Positions 23,656 through 33,073 of a stretch of DNA of 64,000 nt are shown here, piece by piece. Source of the DNA: an uncultured Serinicoccus sp. (GTDB lineage: Bacteria > Actinomycetota > Actinomycetes > Actinomycetales > Dermatophilaceae); assembly GCF_947500995.1 (NCBI RefSeq), contig NZ_CANMUA010000001.1, positions 620,001 through 684,000 on the forward strand, read 5' to 3'. How positions within the stretch are numbered: the stretch's first letter is position 1; every line of letters begins with the position of its first letter. The translations under genes and the position numbers were made by a program. The notes below the pieces were generated by a model. It was given only the letters and a program-made list of their open reading frames with translations, did not search any database and was not told the DNA's origin.

Positions 23656-25157
23656 CAGGCCTCCGGCTTGAGGAAGGGGAAGAGGATGGTCTCGCGCACT
23701 CCGCTCCCGGTGAGCAGCATGAGCACCCGGTCGAGCCCCATACCGAGGCCCCCCATCGGCGGGGCGGCGTACTCCAGCGCCCGCAGGAAGTCCTCGTCCA
23801 GCTGCATGGCGTCGGCGTCGCCCCCGGCCGCGAGGAGGGACTGCTCGGTGAGCCGGGCCCGCTGGATCTCGGGGTCGACCAGCTCGGAGAAGGCGGTGCC
23901 CCGCTCGATCCCGCCGATGATGAGGTCCCAGGCCTCGACCAGCCCGGGCCGGTCGCGGTGCGGGCGGGCCAGCGGCTGGGCGATCGCCGGGTAGTCGCAG
24001 ACGAAGGTCGGCTGCACGAGGGTCGGCTCCACGACGTCGCCGAAGATCTCCAGGGCGACCTTGTCGGCGCCCCAGCCGGGCTGGACCGGCACCTCGTGGA
24101 CGGCCGCCAGCCGCCGCAGGTCGTCGACCGGCGTCTCGACGTCGACCCGCTCCCCCATCGCCGCGGACAGACCGTCGTAGAAGGACAGCCACTCCCACTC
24201 CGCGTCCAGGTCGATGGTCCCGGCCGCGCTCTGCACCTGCCGGCTGCCGATCTCGTCGGCGGCGGCCAGGATCATCCGCCGCATGAGGTCGGCCATGGAG
24301 AACTGATCGCCGTAGGACTGGTAGCACTCCAGCATCGTGAACTCCGGCGAGTGGGTGGAGTCGATGCCCTCGTTGCGGAAGATGCGCCCGATCTCGTAGA
24401 CCCGCTCCACCCCGCCGACCACCGCCCGCTTGAGGTGCAGCTCCAGCGCGATGCGCAACGTCATCGGCAGGTCGAAGGCGTTGAGGTGGGTGTTGAAAGG
24501 CCGGGCGTTGGCGCCGCCGTGCAGGGCCTGCAGGACCGGCGTCTCGACCTCGACGTAGCCGTCGCCCTCGAGCACCCGGCGCACCGCCCGGGTCAGGGCC
24601 GCGCGCTTCAGCACCATCTGGCGGGCGTCCTCGCGCACCAGCAGGTCGACGTACCGCTGGCGCACGCGCTGCTCCTCGGAGAGCTCCTTGTGCAGCACCG
24701 GCAACGGCCGCAGGGCCTTGGAGGCCATGCGCCACGAGGTGGCCATGACCGACAGCTCCCCCCGGCGCGAGCTGATGACGCGGCCCTCGACGAAGACGTG
24801 GTCGCCCAGGTCCACCCACGCCTTCCACCGGTCCAGGGCCTCCTGGCCGACCTCGGCGAGGGACAGCATGGCCTGCAGGCGCGTGCCGTCGCCGGACTGC
24901 AGCGAGGCGAAGCAGAGCTTGCCGGTGTTGCGGACGAACATCACCCGGCCGGCGACACCGACCACGTCGTCGGTCTCCTCACCGGTCTCGAGGTGCGCCC
25001 AGCCCTCGCGCACCTGGGCGAGGGTGTGCGTGACCGGCACCTCGACGGGGTAGGGGTCGACCCCGGCGTCGAGCATGGCCTGACGCTTGCCCTGGCGGAC
25101 CGCGATCTGCTCGGGCAGGTCGGTCTCGGGCACGCTCGGTCGGGTCGGCTCGCTCAC
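23655..25157 (-). CDS. lysS: Lysyl-tRNA synthetase (class II)
   Basis: A 500-residue class II lysyl-tRNA synthetase. An N-terminal OB-fold anticodon-binding domain ([20 protein letters not shown]) is followed by the catalytic core with motif 1 around [20 protein letters not shown], motif 2 [11 protein letters not shown]...HSPEFTMLE, and motif 3 [15 protein letters not shown]. Length and motifs are complete. Mycobacteria and streptomycetes have lysS upstream of lsr2 as here. The stop overlaps the following small membrane-protein gene. Confidence 0.98.
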   Translation of the reverse strand: MSEPTRPSVPETDLPEQIAVRQGKRQAMLDAGVDPYPVEVPVTHTLAQVREGWAHLETGEETDDVVGVAGRVMFVRNTGKLCFASLQSGDGTRLQAMLSLAEVGQEALDRWKAWVDLGDHVFVEGRVISSRRGELSVMATSWRMASKALRPLPVLHKELSEEQRVRQRYVDLLVREDARQMVLKRAALTRAVRRVLEGDGYVEVETPVLQALHGGANARPFNTHLNAFDLPMTLRIALELHLKRAVVGGVERVYEIGRIFRNEGIDSTHSPEFTMLECYQSYGDQFSMADLMRRMILAAADEIGSRQVQSAAGTIDLDAEWEWLSFYDGLSAAMGERVDVETPVDDLRRLAAVHEVPVQPGWGADKVALEIFGDVVEPTLVQPTFVCDYPAIAQPLARPHRDRPGLVEAWDLIIGGIERGTAFSELVDPEIQRARLTEQSLLAAGGDADAMQLDEDFLRALEYAAPPMGGLGMGLDRVLMLLTGSGVRETILFPFLKPEA

Positions 25158-25229
25158 CCTCCCAGGGTAGTCGGCGGCGGGCGTGCCCCCCGCACCGCGT
25201 CGAGCCGCGACCGCGGTGACGGGGGCCGG

Positions 25230-25733
25230 TCAGACGGGCAGCGTGGGCGCGGTCCGCGACCGTTCCAGGTCCAGGAGCACCTGCTTGCGCACCACCCCGC
25301 CGCCGTAGCCGGTGATCGAGCCGTCCGCCCCCACCACCCGGTGGCAGGGCACGACGATGGACAGCGGGTTGCGGCCGTTGGCGAGGCCGACCGCACGGGA
25401 GGCGCCGGGGCGGCCCACGGCCCGGGCGAGCTCGCCGTAGGACCAGGTCCGGCCGTAGGGGATGGCGCGCAGCTGCGCCCAGACCTGCTGCTGGAAGTCG
25501 GTGCCCGGGGCGGTCGTCGGCAGGTCGAACCCGGTGCGGTCACCCGCGAAGTACTCCTGGAGCTGACGGGCGGTCTCCCGCAGCACCGGTGGCGCCAGGG
25601 CCTCATCGACCGCCTCGCCCAGGTCGTCGGGCGCGTGCCGGTGCTCGGCGAAGAAGACCCCGGTGAGGTGCTCGCCGTCGCTGCGCAGGCGGAGGGGTCC
25701 GACCGGGGAGTCGGTGGTGAGGTGGACGGTCAT
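25230..25733 (-). CDS. ogt: Methylated-DNA-[protein]-cysteine S-methyltransferase
   Basis: Removes methyl groups from O6-methylguanine by suicide transfer to cysteine. The 167-residue protein has an N-terminal RNase-H-like domain and the C-terminal helix-turn-helix domain with the acceptor motif VVPCHRVVG and the flanking NGRNPLSI. ATG 25733 overlaps the stop of the Ada-AlkA gene by 4 bases, so both are made from one mRNA. This organisation is a typical actinobacterial alkylation-response unit. Confidence 0.95.
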   Translation of the reverse strand: MTVHLTTDSPVGPLRLRSDGEHLTGVFFAEHRHAPDDLGEAVDEALAPPVLRETARQLQEYFAGDRTGFDLPTTAPGTDFQQQVWAQLRAIPYGRTWSYGELARAVGRPGASRAVGLANGRNPLSIVVPCHRVVGADGSITGYGGGVVRKQVLLDLERSRTAPTLPV

Positions 25734-27334
25734 GGGGTCTCCTTGCTGGCCGGGGGTATGCCGTCGCCCCGGCGGGGCGACGGCGCTGGGGTGGCGGGCA
25801 GCGTCGCGGCGGCGTGGCCGGAGGCCGCCCACAGGACGGCGGTGGCGTAGCTGCGCCAGGGGCGCCAGGCCTCGGCGTGCTGGAGCAGCCCCGCGCCGGC
25901 CGGCACCCCGGCGGCGGCCGCCGTGACCTTGACGCCGAGGTCGGTCGCCGGGAACGCGTCGGGGTCGCCCAGGCCGCGCAGCAGGACCATCTCCGCCGTC
26001 CACGGGCCGACGCCGGGCAGCGCGAGCAGCCCCTCGCGCGCCTCCTGCCGGTCGACCCCCGGCCCGAGCCGCAGGTCGCCCTCGGCGAGCGCCCGGGCGA
26101 CCGTCCGCAGGGTGCGCTGGCGGGACGCCGGCATGGCGGGCATCTGCTCGGCGGGCGCGTCCGCGACGGCCTCCGGGGTGGGGAAGAGGTGGGTCACCGC
26201 CCCGGTCATCGGCTCCGGGAGCGGCTCTCCCACCGCCTGGACGAGCCGCGCCGCATGGGTGCCGGCCGCGGCGGTGGAGACCTGCTGGCTCAGGACCACC
26301 CGCAGGGCCAGCTCGTCGGCGTCCACGGTCCCCGGCAGCCGGACGCCGGGATGGGCGCGCACGAGCGGGGCCAGCCGCGGATCGGCCCCCAGGTGCTCGT
26401 CGACGGCGACCGGGTCGGCGTCGAGGTCCAGGAGCCGTCGGCAGCGTCCGATGGCGGCCGCGAGGTCGGCGACGTCGGTGAGCCGCAGGGTGACACCCAC
26501 GTGGCGCTCCCCCTCAGCGCCGGGGCGCAGCACGAGCAGGGCCGGCCCGCCGGGCAGGCGCACGGCGCGGGTCAGGGCCCCGTCGGACCAGGCCTCGGGG
26601 CCCCGGACCGAGGTCGCCACGAGGTGGCCGAAGAGGCTGGGGACGTGCAGCGGCGGCCGGAACGGCAGCCGCAGGCTGATGCTCACGGGGGCGGGACCGC
26701 CCGGCCGGTCACCCGCGGGCGACCCACGAGCCGGACGCCGGCGCCGCGCGGCGGCGCGCAGCTCGGAGGGCGCGGCGGCATACACCTCGCGCACCGTGGC
26801 GTTGAACGAGCGGGTGCTGGAGAAGCCGGCGGCGTGGGCGACGTCGACCATCGTCAGCGTCGTCCCCTCGATGAGCAGCCGTGCGGCCTGGGCGCGCTGG
26901 GCCCGGGCGAGGGCGAGCGGCCCCGCGCCGAGCTCGGCCTGCACGAGCCGCTCGAGCTGGCGCACCGAGTAGCCCAGCCGGGCCGCCAGACCGGAGACCC
27001 CCTCCCGGTCCACCACCCCGTCGGCGACCAGCCGCACCGCCCGGGCCACGACGTCCCCGCGCACGTGCCACTGCGGGGACCCCGGGGTCGCGTCCGGGAG
27101 GCAGCGCTTGCAGGCCCGGAAGCCGGCCCCCTGGGCGGCCGCCGCGCTGGGGTAGAAGCGCATGTTGCGCACCTGCGGCGTGATGGCCGGACAGCTGGGT
27201 CGGCAGTAGATCCTCGTGCTCAGGACCCCGGTGACGAACCAGCCGTCGAACCGGGGGTCCTTGCTGCGCACGACCGCGGCGCAGCGGTCGTGGTCGAGGT
27301 GGAGGGAGGTGCGCACCTCTCCATGGTGCGGCAC
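25730..27334 (-). CDS. Ada-AlkA fusion: methylphosphotriester sensor, AraC regulator and 3-methyladenine glycosylase
   Basis: A 534-residue three-part protein. The Ada zinc domain (about 1-80) has C44, C48, C75 and C78 (RIYCRPSC and FRACKRC); C44 is the expected methyl acceptor. An AraC-type HTH follows (about 90-200, with TMVDVAHAAGFSSTRSFN). The C-terminal AlkA glycosylase (about 215-510) has the HhH LPGVGPWTAEMVLLRG and catalytic Asp in FPATDLG. It should sense methylphosphotriesters, activate its own operon and excise 3-methylpurines. Ogt is encoded downstream by a 4-base overlap. The start is GTG 27334. Confidence 0.95.
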   Translation of the reverse strand: MPHHGEVRTSLHLDHDRCAAVVRSKDPRFDGWFVTGVLSTRIYCRPSCPAITPQVRNMRFYPSAAAAQGAGFRACKRCLPDATPGSPQWHVRGDVVARAVRLVADGVVDREGVSGLAARLGYSVRQLERLVQAELGAGPLALARAQRAQAARLLIEGTTLTMVDVAHAAGFSSTRSFNATVREVYAAAPSELRAAARRRRPARGSPAGDRPGGPAPVSISLRLPFRPPLHVPSLFGHLVATSVRGPEAWSDGALTRAVRLPGGPALLVLRPGAEGERHVGVTLRLTDVADLAAAIGRCRRLLDLDADPVAVDEHLGADPRLAPLVRAHPGVRLPGTVDADELALRVVLSQQVSTAAAGTHAARLVQAVGEPLPEPMTGAVTHLFPTPEAVADAPAEQMPAMPASRQRTLRTVARALAEGDLRLGPGVDRQEAREGLLALPGVGPWTAEMVLLRGLGDPDAFPATDLGVKVTAAAAGVPAGAGLLQHAEAWRPWRSYATAVLWAASGHAAATLPATPAPSPRRGDGIPPASKETP

Positions 27335-27365
27335 CCGACCCGGTGGGTCTAGCAGGAAAACGACA

Positions 27366-28490
27366 TCACAGCACGGGCTCCCCGTCGGCCACCTTCTGCC
27401 GCACCCGACGCCGCTCGGCCAGGACCCCGGCCTCGAAGGTGGCGGTGACGAGCAGGGTGAGAGCGACGAGGGGCAGGACGAAGATCACCATGATGATCTC
27501 GAAGCCCTGCAGCGCCTCGTGCCGGGTCGCGTTGAGGACGACGAAGGCGGTGTAGGCGGCGTAGAGGAGCACGAAGAGGCCACCCTCCCAGCGGGCGACC
27601 GCGAAGCCGGTGAAGACCACCGGCGCGAGCGCCACCGAGGCGGCGACCATGAGCGGGATGTCGAGGGCGATCGCCGGGAACGGCACCGGCAGCCCGCCGG
27701 AGGAGATGATCGCGGGCACGCCGAGCACCAGACCGATGTTGGCGATGCAGCTGCCGACGACATTGCCGACCGCGAGGTCGCGCTCGCCGCGGACCGCGGC
27801 GATGACGGACGCCGCCAGCTCGGGCAGCGAGGTGCCCACGGCGACCACGGTCAGCCCGACGACGAGACCGCTGACGCCGAGCGCCTCGGCGATGTTCACC
27901 GCACCCGCGACCAGGAGGTTGGCGCCGAGCACCAGCAGCGCCACCCCGCCGACCACGAGACCCAGGGCCGGGAGGACCCCCATCGGCTCCCCCTCGCGGG
28001 CCGCCGGGGCCCGACGTTTGCGCAGCTCCCGGCGCTGCTTCCTCCTGCCGACGACGACGGTGAGGACGGTGTGGGCGACCATGACGCCCAGCAGGAGCAG
28101 CCCCTCGACGGTCGAGATCACCCCGTCGAGCGCGACGAGCAGCAGCGCCACCGACAGCCCGACCATGACGGGCACGTCGATCTTCACCAGCTGCTCGCGC
28201 ACCGTGAGCGGCAGCACGAGTGCCGCGATCCCGAGGATGAGCAGGATGTTGGCGATGTTGGAGCCCACGACATTGCCCACCGCGAGCTCGGGCTGCCCGT
28301 CGAGGACCGCTCCGACGGTGACCGCGAACTCCGGCGCGGAGGTCGCGACGGACACCACGGTGAGGCCGACCACCAGGGGGCTGAGGCCGAGGCGGGTGGC
28401 GAGGTTGGAGGCCCCGCGCACCAGGAACTCCCCGCCCACGACGAGCAGGACGAGGCCACCCAGGATCCGGGCGATGTCGAGAAGGTCCAC
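27366..28490 (-). CDS. Calcium/sodium antiporter (CaCA family, YrbG-like)
   Basis: A 374-residue membrane antiporter with two inverted repeats of about five helices each. The duplicated alpha motifs are intact: GNVVGSNIANILLILG with SAPEFA in repeat 1, and GNVVGSCIANIGLVLG with TSLPELA in repeat 2. A hydrophilic loop (RRKQRRELRKRR) separates the halves. It exchanges Ca2+ for Na+ or H+. GTG 28490 starts MDLLDIARILGGLVLLVVGG; TAGGGT 8 bases before it suggests a leaderless transcript. It is divergent from the methyltransferase gene with 19 bases between starts. Confidence 0.93.
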   Translation of the reverse strand: MDLLDIARILGGLVLLVVGGEFLVRGASNLATRLGLSPLVVGLTVVSVATSAPEFAVTVGAVLDGQPELAVGNVVGSNIANILLILGIAALVLPLTVREQLVKIDVPVMVGLSVALLLVALDGVISTVEGLLLLGVMVAHTVLTVVVGRRKQRRELRKRRAPAAREGEPMGVLPALGLVVGGVALLVLGANLLVAGAVNIAEALGVSGLVVGLTVVAVGTSLPELAASVIAAVRGERDLAVGNVVGSCIANIGLVLGVPAIISSGGLPVPFPAIALDIPLMVAASVALAPVVFTGFAVARWEGGLFVLLYAAYTAFVVLNATRHEALQGFEIIMVIFVLPLVALTLLVTATFEAGVLAERRRVRQKVADGEPVL

Positions 28491-28498
28491 GATGCGGC

Positions 28499-28504
28499 AC
28501 CCTA
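28499..28504 (-). promoter_or_regulatory. -10-like element of the antiporter gene
   Basis: TAGGGT on the minus strand, 8 bases before the GTG start, inside the 19-base divergent gap. Confidence 0.4.
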
Positions 28505-28509
28505 GTGGG

Positions 28510-29541
28510 ATGAGCGCCCCGGCACCTCCCCACGGGACCACGGGATGGGAGCCGGCCTGGCAGGAGGCGCTCTACGGCCCCGGCGGTTTCTACCGCGCGA
28601 GCGCCCCGGGCGCCCACTTCGCGACCTCGGCCCAGGGCATCCCCGGGGGTGGGGAGCTGCTGGCCGCGGCGGTCGTCGCCCTCGCGCACCGGCACGGCTG
28701 CCGGCGCGTCGTCGACGTCGGGTGCGGCCGCGGCGAGCTGCTCACGCAGGTCCGGCGGCTGGACCCGTCGCTGCACCTGACCGGGGTCGACGTCGTCCCG
28801 CGACCCGCGGGTCTCGACGTCGACGCGTGGCTCGTCTCCCCCGGCGGTGCGGCCCTGCCCGACGGGCTGCGCGACCTCCCCGAGACCCTGGTCGTCGCGC
28901 ACGAGTGGCTGGACGTCGTCCCGTGCCCGGTGGTGGCCCGCGACGGAACGGGGGTATGGCGTTCCCTCGCCGTCGCCGCGGACGGCACCGAGCACCTCGG
29001 TCCCGTCGTGCGCGGCGACGACCTCGCCTGGGTGCGCCGCTGGCTCGACGACGACGGCGACGACCTGCCGGGCCGGCGCGGCGAGGTGGGCCTGCCCAGG
29101 GAGGCGGCGCTCGCCGACCTCCTGGGCCGGGTCCGCAGCGGTCTGGTGGTGGTGGTCGACTACGGCCACACGGCGGACGACCGGCCGCCGCACGGCACCC
29201 TCACCGGGTTCCGCGGCGGTCGCGAGGTCGCGCCGGTGCCCGACGGCAGCTGCGACGTGACGGCCCACGTCGCCGTCGACGCCCTCCTCGCCTCGCTCTG
29301 CACCGGACGCACGGGAGGCCCGTCGCGGCTGGTCCGCCAGCGTGACCTCCTGCGCGAGCTCCTCGGCGATCCCGGCCCCCCGGTGCCGCACGCGCTCGCG
29401 CGGAGCGACCCACCGGCATACCTCGGAGGCCTCGCCCGGCGCGCCGCCCTGACCACGCTGACCGGCGGAGCCCTGGGCGACTTCTGGTGGCTGCTCGTGC
29501 CGATGGAGCGGCAGCCCGGCGACGCCCCGCCCCCGGCATAG
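28510..29541 (+). CDS. SAM-dependent methyltransferase, MidA/NDUFAF7-like (COG1565)
   Basis: A 343-residue class I methyltransferase. The N-terminal GPGGFYRASAPGAHFATSAQ is the hallmark start of the COG1565/DUF185 family. The SAM-binding motif is RRVVDVGCGRGELL, followed by the acidic LTGVDVVPRP and the family motif VVAHEWLDVVPCPV. Human NDUFAF7 of this family dimethylates an arginine of NDUFS2, the mitochondrial NuoD counterpart. The next gene, 9 bases downstream, encodes NuoD, so it is plausible that this enzyme modifies that subunit (inference). The C-terminal part is shorter than in mitochondrial proteins. Confidence 0.85.
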   Translation: MSAPAPPHGTTGWEPAWQEALYGPGGFYRASAPGAHFATSAQGIPGGGELLAAAVVALAHRHGCRRVVDVGCGRGELLTQVRRLDPSLHLTGVDVVPRPAGLDVDAWLVSPGGAALPDGLRDLPETLVVAHEWLDVVPCPVVARDGTGVWRSLAVAADGTEHLGPVVRGDDLAWVRRWLDDDGDDLPGRRGEVGLPREAALADLLGRVRSGLVVVVDYGHTADDRPPHGTLTGFRGGREVAPVPDGSCDVTAHVAVDALLASLCTGRTGGPSRLVRQRDLLRELLGDPGPPVPHALARSDPPAYLGGLARRAALTTLTGGALGDFWWLLVPMERQPGDAPPPA

Positions 29542-29544
29542 GGT
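29539..29544 (+). promoter_or_regulatory. -10-like element before nuoD
   Basis: TAGGGT, whose first three bases are the methyltransferase stop codon, lies 6 bases before the nuoD GTG. It could give an extra leaderless nuoD mRNA. Confidence 0.35.
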
Positions 29545-29550
29545 GAGGGC

Positions 29551-30720
29551 GTGAGCACCCGAGACGTGGACGTGACCCTGGGCGCCGCCGGCGTGGGCGG
29601 GCTCTCGACCACCGAGATGGTGCTCAACATCGGCCCGCAGCACCCGGCGACCCACGGCGTGCTGCGGCTGCGCATCACGGCCGACGGCGAGCGCATCACG
29701 GCCGCCGAGCCGGTCATCGGCTACATGCACCGGGGAGCCGAGAAGCTCTTCGAGGTCCGGGACTACCGGCAGATCATGGTGCTCGCCAACCGCCACGACT
29801 GGCTCTCGGCCTTCAACAACGAGGTGGGGGTCGCGCTCACCGTCGAGCACCTGCTCGGCATGGAGGTGCCCGAGCGGGCGACCTGGACGCGCACGCTGCT
29901 CAGCGAGCTCGGCCGGGTCCTCAACCACCTCATGTTCCTCGGGTCCTACCCGCACGAGCTCGGCGCCATCACCCCGATGTTCTACTCCTTCCGCGAGCGG
30001 GAGGAGATCCAGGCCGTCATGGAGGAGTTCTCCGGCGGCCGGATGCACTTCATGGCCACCCGGGTCGGCGGGCTGCTGCACGACCTTCCCGAGGGCTGGC
30101 TGGACCGGGTCGACGCCGCGGTCGCGACCGTCCGCGGCCGGATGCCGGACCTCACCGGCCTGGTGCTGGGCAACGAGATCCTGCAGGGGCGCACCCGCGG
30201 GGTCGGCGTGCTCGACCTCGAGACGGTGCTGGGGTACGGCGTGTCCGGCCCGATCGCGCGCGCCTCCGGGCTCGACGTGGACCTGCGGCGCGACGAGCCC
30301 TACCTCGCCTACGCCGAGCTCTTCGCCGAGGGCGGCCCCGGGCGGGTGGTGACCCGGGAGGCGGGCGACTGCTACGCCCGGCTCGAGGTGCTGGCCGAGC
30401 AGATCGACGTCAGCCTCGACCTCGTCGAGGCGTGCACCGCCCGGTTGCGCGAGCTGGGCGAGGGCCCGGTGAGCACCCGGCTGCCGAAGAAGCTCAAGGT
30501 GCCGGCCGGCGAGCACTGGTTCGCGGCGGAGAACCCGCTCGGCTTCAACGGCTACTACCTCGTCAGCCGCGGCGACACCGTGCCGCACCGGCTCAAGCTG
30601 CGCTCGGCGTCCTTCAACAACGTGCAGGTGCTCAGCGAGATGCTGCCCGGCACCGTCGTCGCCGACATGGTGGCCATCCTGGGGTCGATGTTCTTCGTCG
30701 TCGGGGACATCGACAAGTAG
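29551..30720 (+). CDS. nuoD: NADH-quinone oxidoreductase subunit D (solitary NuoD)
   Basis: A 389-residue 49-kDa-type subunit of complex I, which helps form the quinone site. Conserved parts include [29 protein letters not shown] (with the HRG arginine), [29 protein letters not shown] and the C-terminal end FFVVGDIDK. No other nuo genes are in the window, so this is either a paralogue of a main nuo-operon copy or part of a modular hydrogenase-like complex. The start is GTG 29551. A family methyltransferase gene precedes it; a complex inverted/direct repeat follows the stop. Confidence 0.92.
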   Translation: MSTRDVDVTLGAAGVGGLSTTEMVLNIGPQHPATHGVLRLRITADGERITAAEPVIGYMHRGAEKLFEVRDYRQIMVLANRHDWLSAFNNEVGVALTVEHLLGMEVPERATWTRTLLSELGRVLNHLMFLGSYPHELGAITPMFYSFREREEIQAVMEEFSGGRMHFMATRVGGLLHDLPEGWLDRVDAAVATVRGRMPDLTGLVLGNEILQGRTRGVGVLDLETVLGYGVSGPIARASGLDVDLRRDEPYLAYAELFAEGGPGRVVTREAGDCYARLEVLAEQIDVSLDLVEACTARLRELGEGPVSTRLPKKLKVPAGEHWFAAENPLGFNGYYLVSRGDTVPHRLKLRSASFNNVQVLSEMLPGTVVADMVAILGSMFFVVGDIDK

Positions 30721-30787
30721 TTCTGGACATCGGTTCCTGGGGCCCGCTCCCCAGAAGGCCATGTCCAGAAGGCGATATCCAGAAGGC
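30721..30787. repeat. Nested inverted repeat and 14-bp direct repeats after nuoD
   Basis: TTCTGGACAT (30721-30730) pairs with ATGTCCAGAA (30761-30770), with an inner CTGGGG/CCCCAG stem. CCAGAAGGC recurs at 30751, 30765 and 30779, each 14 bases apart. It is probably the nuoD terminator, locally expanded by slippage. Confidence 0.65.
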
Positions 30788-30834
30788 GTGGGGGCGGACC
30801 GGCACGTCCGGCCCCCTGCGCTCGCCGGGGCGGC

Positions 30835-31338
30835 TCAGCCGTAGGCGAGGTCGCCGTCGCTGACCCCGTCGTCATCGTCGTCGTCGTGCTCGGTCGGCGG
30901 GATGCGGCACCACGCCTGGCCGAGGTACCCGGCCGCCGAGAGGCCCAGGGCCACCGCGGCGTGCACGAGCCCCCACACCAGCTGCACCCGCTCGCTCGGG
31001 ACGTCGGCGTTGGGCAGGTGGACCAGGGCGTTCGCGGCATACCACCCGAGCAGCGCGGCGCCGCCCAGCGCGGCGGCCTGCGCTCCCACGAGGGTGCCCC
31101 GTCCGCGCTGCGGGGAGGGACGCACGCTGCCGCGGCCGAGGAGGTAGCGCCGGATCTGCCAGCACATGACGAGGACGAGCAGGGCCACGGCGACGAGCGG
31201 GACGAGCCCGATCCAGGAGATGGCCGGGTAGCCGCCGCCGAGCGAGCGCACCACCTGCAGCAGCAGCCAGCTGGCCATCGCGGTGAGCACGGCGAGGACT
31301 CCGCCCGTGCCGACGCGCACCCCGTCCGGCGAGCTCAC
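30835..31338 (-). CDS. DUF3180 family membrane protein
   Basis: A 167-residue membrane protein with four predicted helices (for example VLAVLTAMASWLLLQVV, GLVPLVAVALLVLVMCW, QAAALGGAALLGWYAANAL and LVHAAVALGLSAAGYL) and an acidic C-terminus with a run of Asp. DUF3180 proteins are encoded directly downstream of folK in many actinobacteria; the function is unknown. The GTG start overlaps the folBK stop by 4 bases (GTGA), so it is translationally coupled to folate biosynthesis. Confidence 0.85.
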   Translation of the reverse strand: MSSPDGVRVGTGGVLAVLTAMASWLLLQVVRSLGGGYPAISWIGLVPLVAVALLVLVMCWQIRRYLLGRGSVRPSPQRGRGTLVGAQAAALGGAALLGWYAANALVHLPNADVPSERVQLVWGLVHAAVALGLSAAGYLGQAWCRIPPTEHDDDDDDGVSDGDLAYG

Positions 31339-32234
31339 CGCGGGTCCTCGACCGGCGCCACGGCCTGCCCGGACAGCTCGGGTATGACGTCGCGCACGGC
31401 CACCACCCGGTCACCGACACGCAGGGTCGCCGCCGGGTCGACGTCGTCCCAGGGCACGAGCACGAAGGCGCGTTCCCGGGCGCGCGGGTGCGGCAGCGTC
31501 AGGTGCGGGTCGTCACTGCGCACGTCGCCGTCGGTCGCGGGGTCGCCGTACTGCACGAGGTCGAGGTCCAGGGTCCGTGCCTCCCAGCGCACGTCGCGGG
31601 TGCGTCCCAGGTCGGCCTCGACCCGGTGGAGGGCCGCGAGGAGCGCGGCGGGAGCGAGGCTGGTGCGGGCGACCGCGACGGCGTTGACGTAGTCCGGCTG
31701 CCCGGCGACCGCCTCACCACCCACCGGGGCCGTCCGGAAGGACCGGGACACCCGGACGCGGTGGAGGCCGCGCATCCGGCGCAGCCGGCGCGCCGCCCGG
31801 GCCACGGTCGCCGTCGGCTCCGACCCGTCGGGGCCGGGGAGGTTGGCCCCCAGCGCGATGACCACGGGCACGTCCGTGCGCCGACGCACCACGACGGCGA
31901 CGTCGTCGAAGGGCACCCCCACGGGCGCCTGCGGCTTGTGCACGGTGACCTCGACCGCCTCGACGAGGGGGTGCACCAGCACGCGGGCGGCGATCTCCTC
32001 GGCGACGGTCTCGACGAGGTCGCGCGGCTCGCCCTCGACCACGGCGACGACCTCGGCGGCCACCGCGCCGTAGTCCACCGTCCGGGACAGGTCGTCGGTC
32101 GCACCCGCGGCGGCGAGGTCGACCTCGAGGGTCACGTCCACGACGAAGTCCTGCCCGTCGCGCCGCTCGTGCGCGAAGACCCCGTGGTGCCCGCGGGCCC
32201 GGACCCCGGTGAGGCGGATGAGGTCACCGCGCAC
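31335..32234 (-). CDS. folK: Bifunctional dihydroneopterin aldolase / HPPK (FolB-FolK fusion)
   Basis: A 299-residue fusion covering two consecutive folate steps. Residues ~1-120 are FolB (LTGVRARGHHGVFAHERRDGQ, YGAVAA and ETVAEEIAARVL). Residues ~124-299 are FolK with VIALGANLPGPDG, the RSFRTAPVGG loop and WEARTLDLDLVQYGD...LPHPRARERAFVLVP, which binds pterin and ATP. It converts dihydroneopterin to hydroxymethyl-dihydropterin and pyrophosphorylates it. The start overlaps the 3' end of folP by 11 bases, and its stop overlaps the DUF3180 gene. Confidence 0.95.
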   Translation of the reverse strand: MRGDLIRLTGVRARGHHGVFAHERRDGQDFVVDVTLEVDLAAAGATDDLSRTVDYGAVAAEVVAVVEGEPRDLVETVAEEIAARVLVHPLVEAVEVTVHKPQAPVGVPFDDVAVVVRRRTDVPVVIALGANLPGPDGSEPTATVARAARRLRRMRGLHRVRVSRSFRTAPVGGEAVAGQPDYVNAVAVARTSLAPAALLAALHRVEADLGRTRDVRWEARTLDLDLVQYGDPATDGDVRSDDPHLTLPHPRARERAFVLVPWDDVDPAATLRVGDRVVAVRDVIPELSGQAVAPVEDPR

Positions 32235-33066
32235 CGGCAGCCCCCTGCGTGAGCTCCCACACCGCGAGCGCGTCGCGGGTCGGGCCCACCTCGTGCACCC
32301 GCACCGCCCAGGCGCCCGCCTGCGCGGCCAGCAGGCTCGTCGCGGCCGTCGCGGCGTCGCGCTCCGCAGGTGCGGTCGGCTCGTCGGGCAGCGGCGCCCC
32401 GGGCCGCGCGGGCAACCGGCCGAGGAAGCGCTTGCGCGAGGCCCCGACGAGCACCGGCAGCCCGAGGGCGACGACCCGGTCCAGCCCAGCCAGCAGCGTC
32501 CAGTTGTGCCCCGCGTCCTTGGAGAAGCCGAGGCCCGGGTCCAGCACCAGCTGCTCCTCGCGCACCCCCAGCCCGACCAGCTCGTCCACCCGGTCGCCGA
32601 GCTCGCCGCAGACCTCCCCCACGACGTCGTCGTAGTGGTGGGTGGCGGTGGGGTCGCTCAGCAGCCCCCGCCAGTGCATGACGACGTAGCGGGCACCGGT
32701 CTGCGCGACCATCGGCCCCATCTCGGGGTCGCCCAGACCACCGGACACGTCGTTGACGAGGACCGCCCCCGCCTCCAGCGCCGCCTGCGCGACGGAGGCG
32801 CGCATGGTGTCGATCGACACGGCATACCCCTGCTGCGCGAGCGCGGAGACGACCGGCAGGACGCGATCGCGCTCCTCGTCCTCCGAGGGACGGCTGCTGC
32901 CGGGACGCGTCGACTCGCCCCCGACGTCGACGAGCTCGGCGCCGGCGGCCACGAGGTCGCGCCCCCGGGCGACCGCAGCCGCGGGGTCGACGAAGCGGCC
33001 CCCGTCGCTGAAGGAGTCGGGCGTGACGTTGACGACGCCCATGATCGAGGTGTGCCGGTGGCTCAC
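32224..33066 (-). CDS. folP: Dihydropteroate synthase
   Basis: Joins hydroxymethyl-dihydropterin pyrophosphate to p-aminobenzoate and is the sulfonamide target. The 280-residue TIM barrel has GVVNVTPDSFSDGGRF, DVGGESTRPGSSRPS, VNDVSGG, VMHWRG, LDPGLGFSKD and the sulfa-site loop GASRKRFLGRL. Length and motifs are complete. It lies 7 bases downstream of folE and overlaps folBK, inside an ftsH-folE-folP-folBK-DUF3180 operon. Confidence 0.97.
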   Translation of the reverse strand: MSHRHTSIMGVVNVTPDSFSDGGRFVDPAAAVARGRDLVAAGAELVDVGGESTRPGSSRPSEDEERDRVLPVVSALAQQGYAVSIDTMRASVAQAALEAGAVLVNDVSGGLGDPEMGPMVAQTGARYVVMHWRGLLSDPTATHHYDDVVGEVCGELGDRVDELVGLGVREEQLVLDPGLGFSKDAGHNWTLLAGLDRVVALGLPVLVGASRKRFLGRLPARPGAPLPDEPTAPAERDAATAATSLLAAQAGAWAVRVHEVGPTRDALAVWELTQGAAGAR

Positions 33067-33073
33067 GGCGTCC

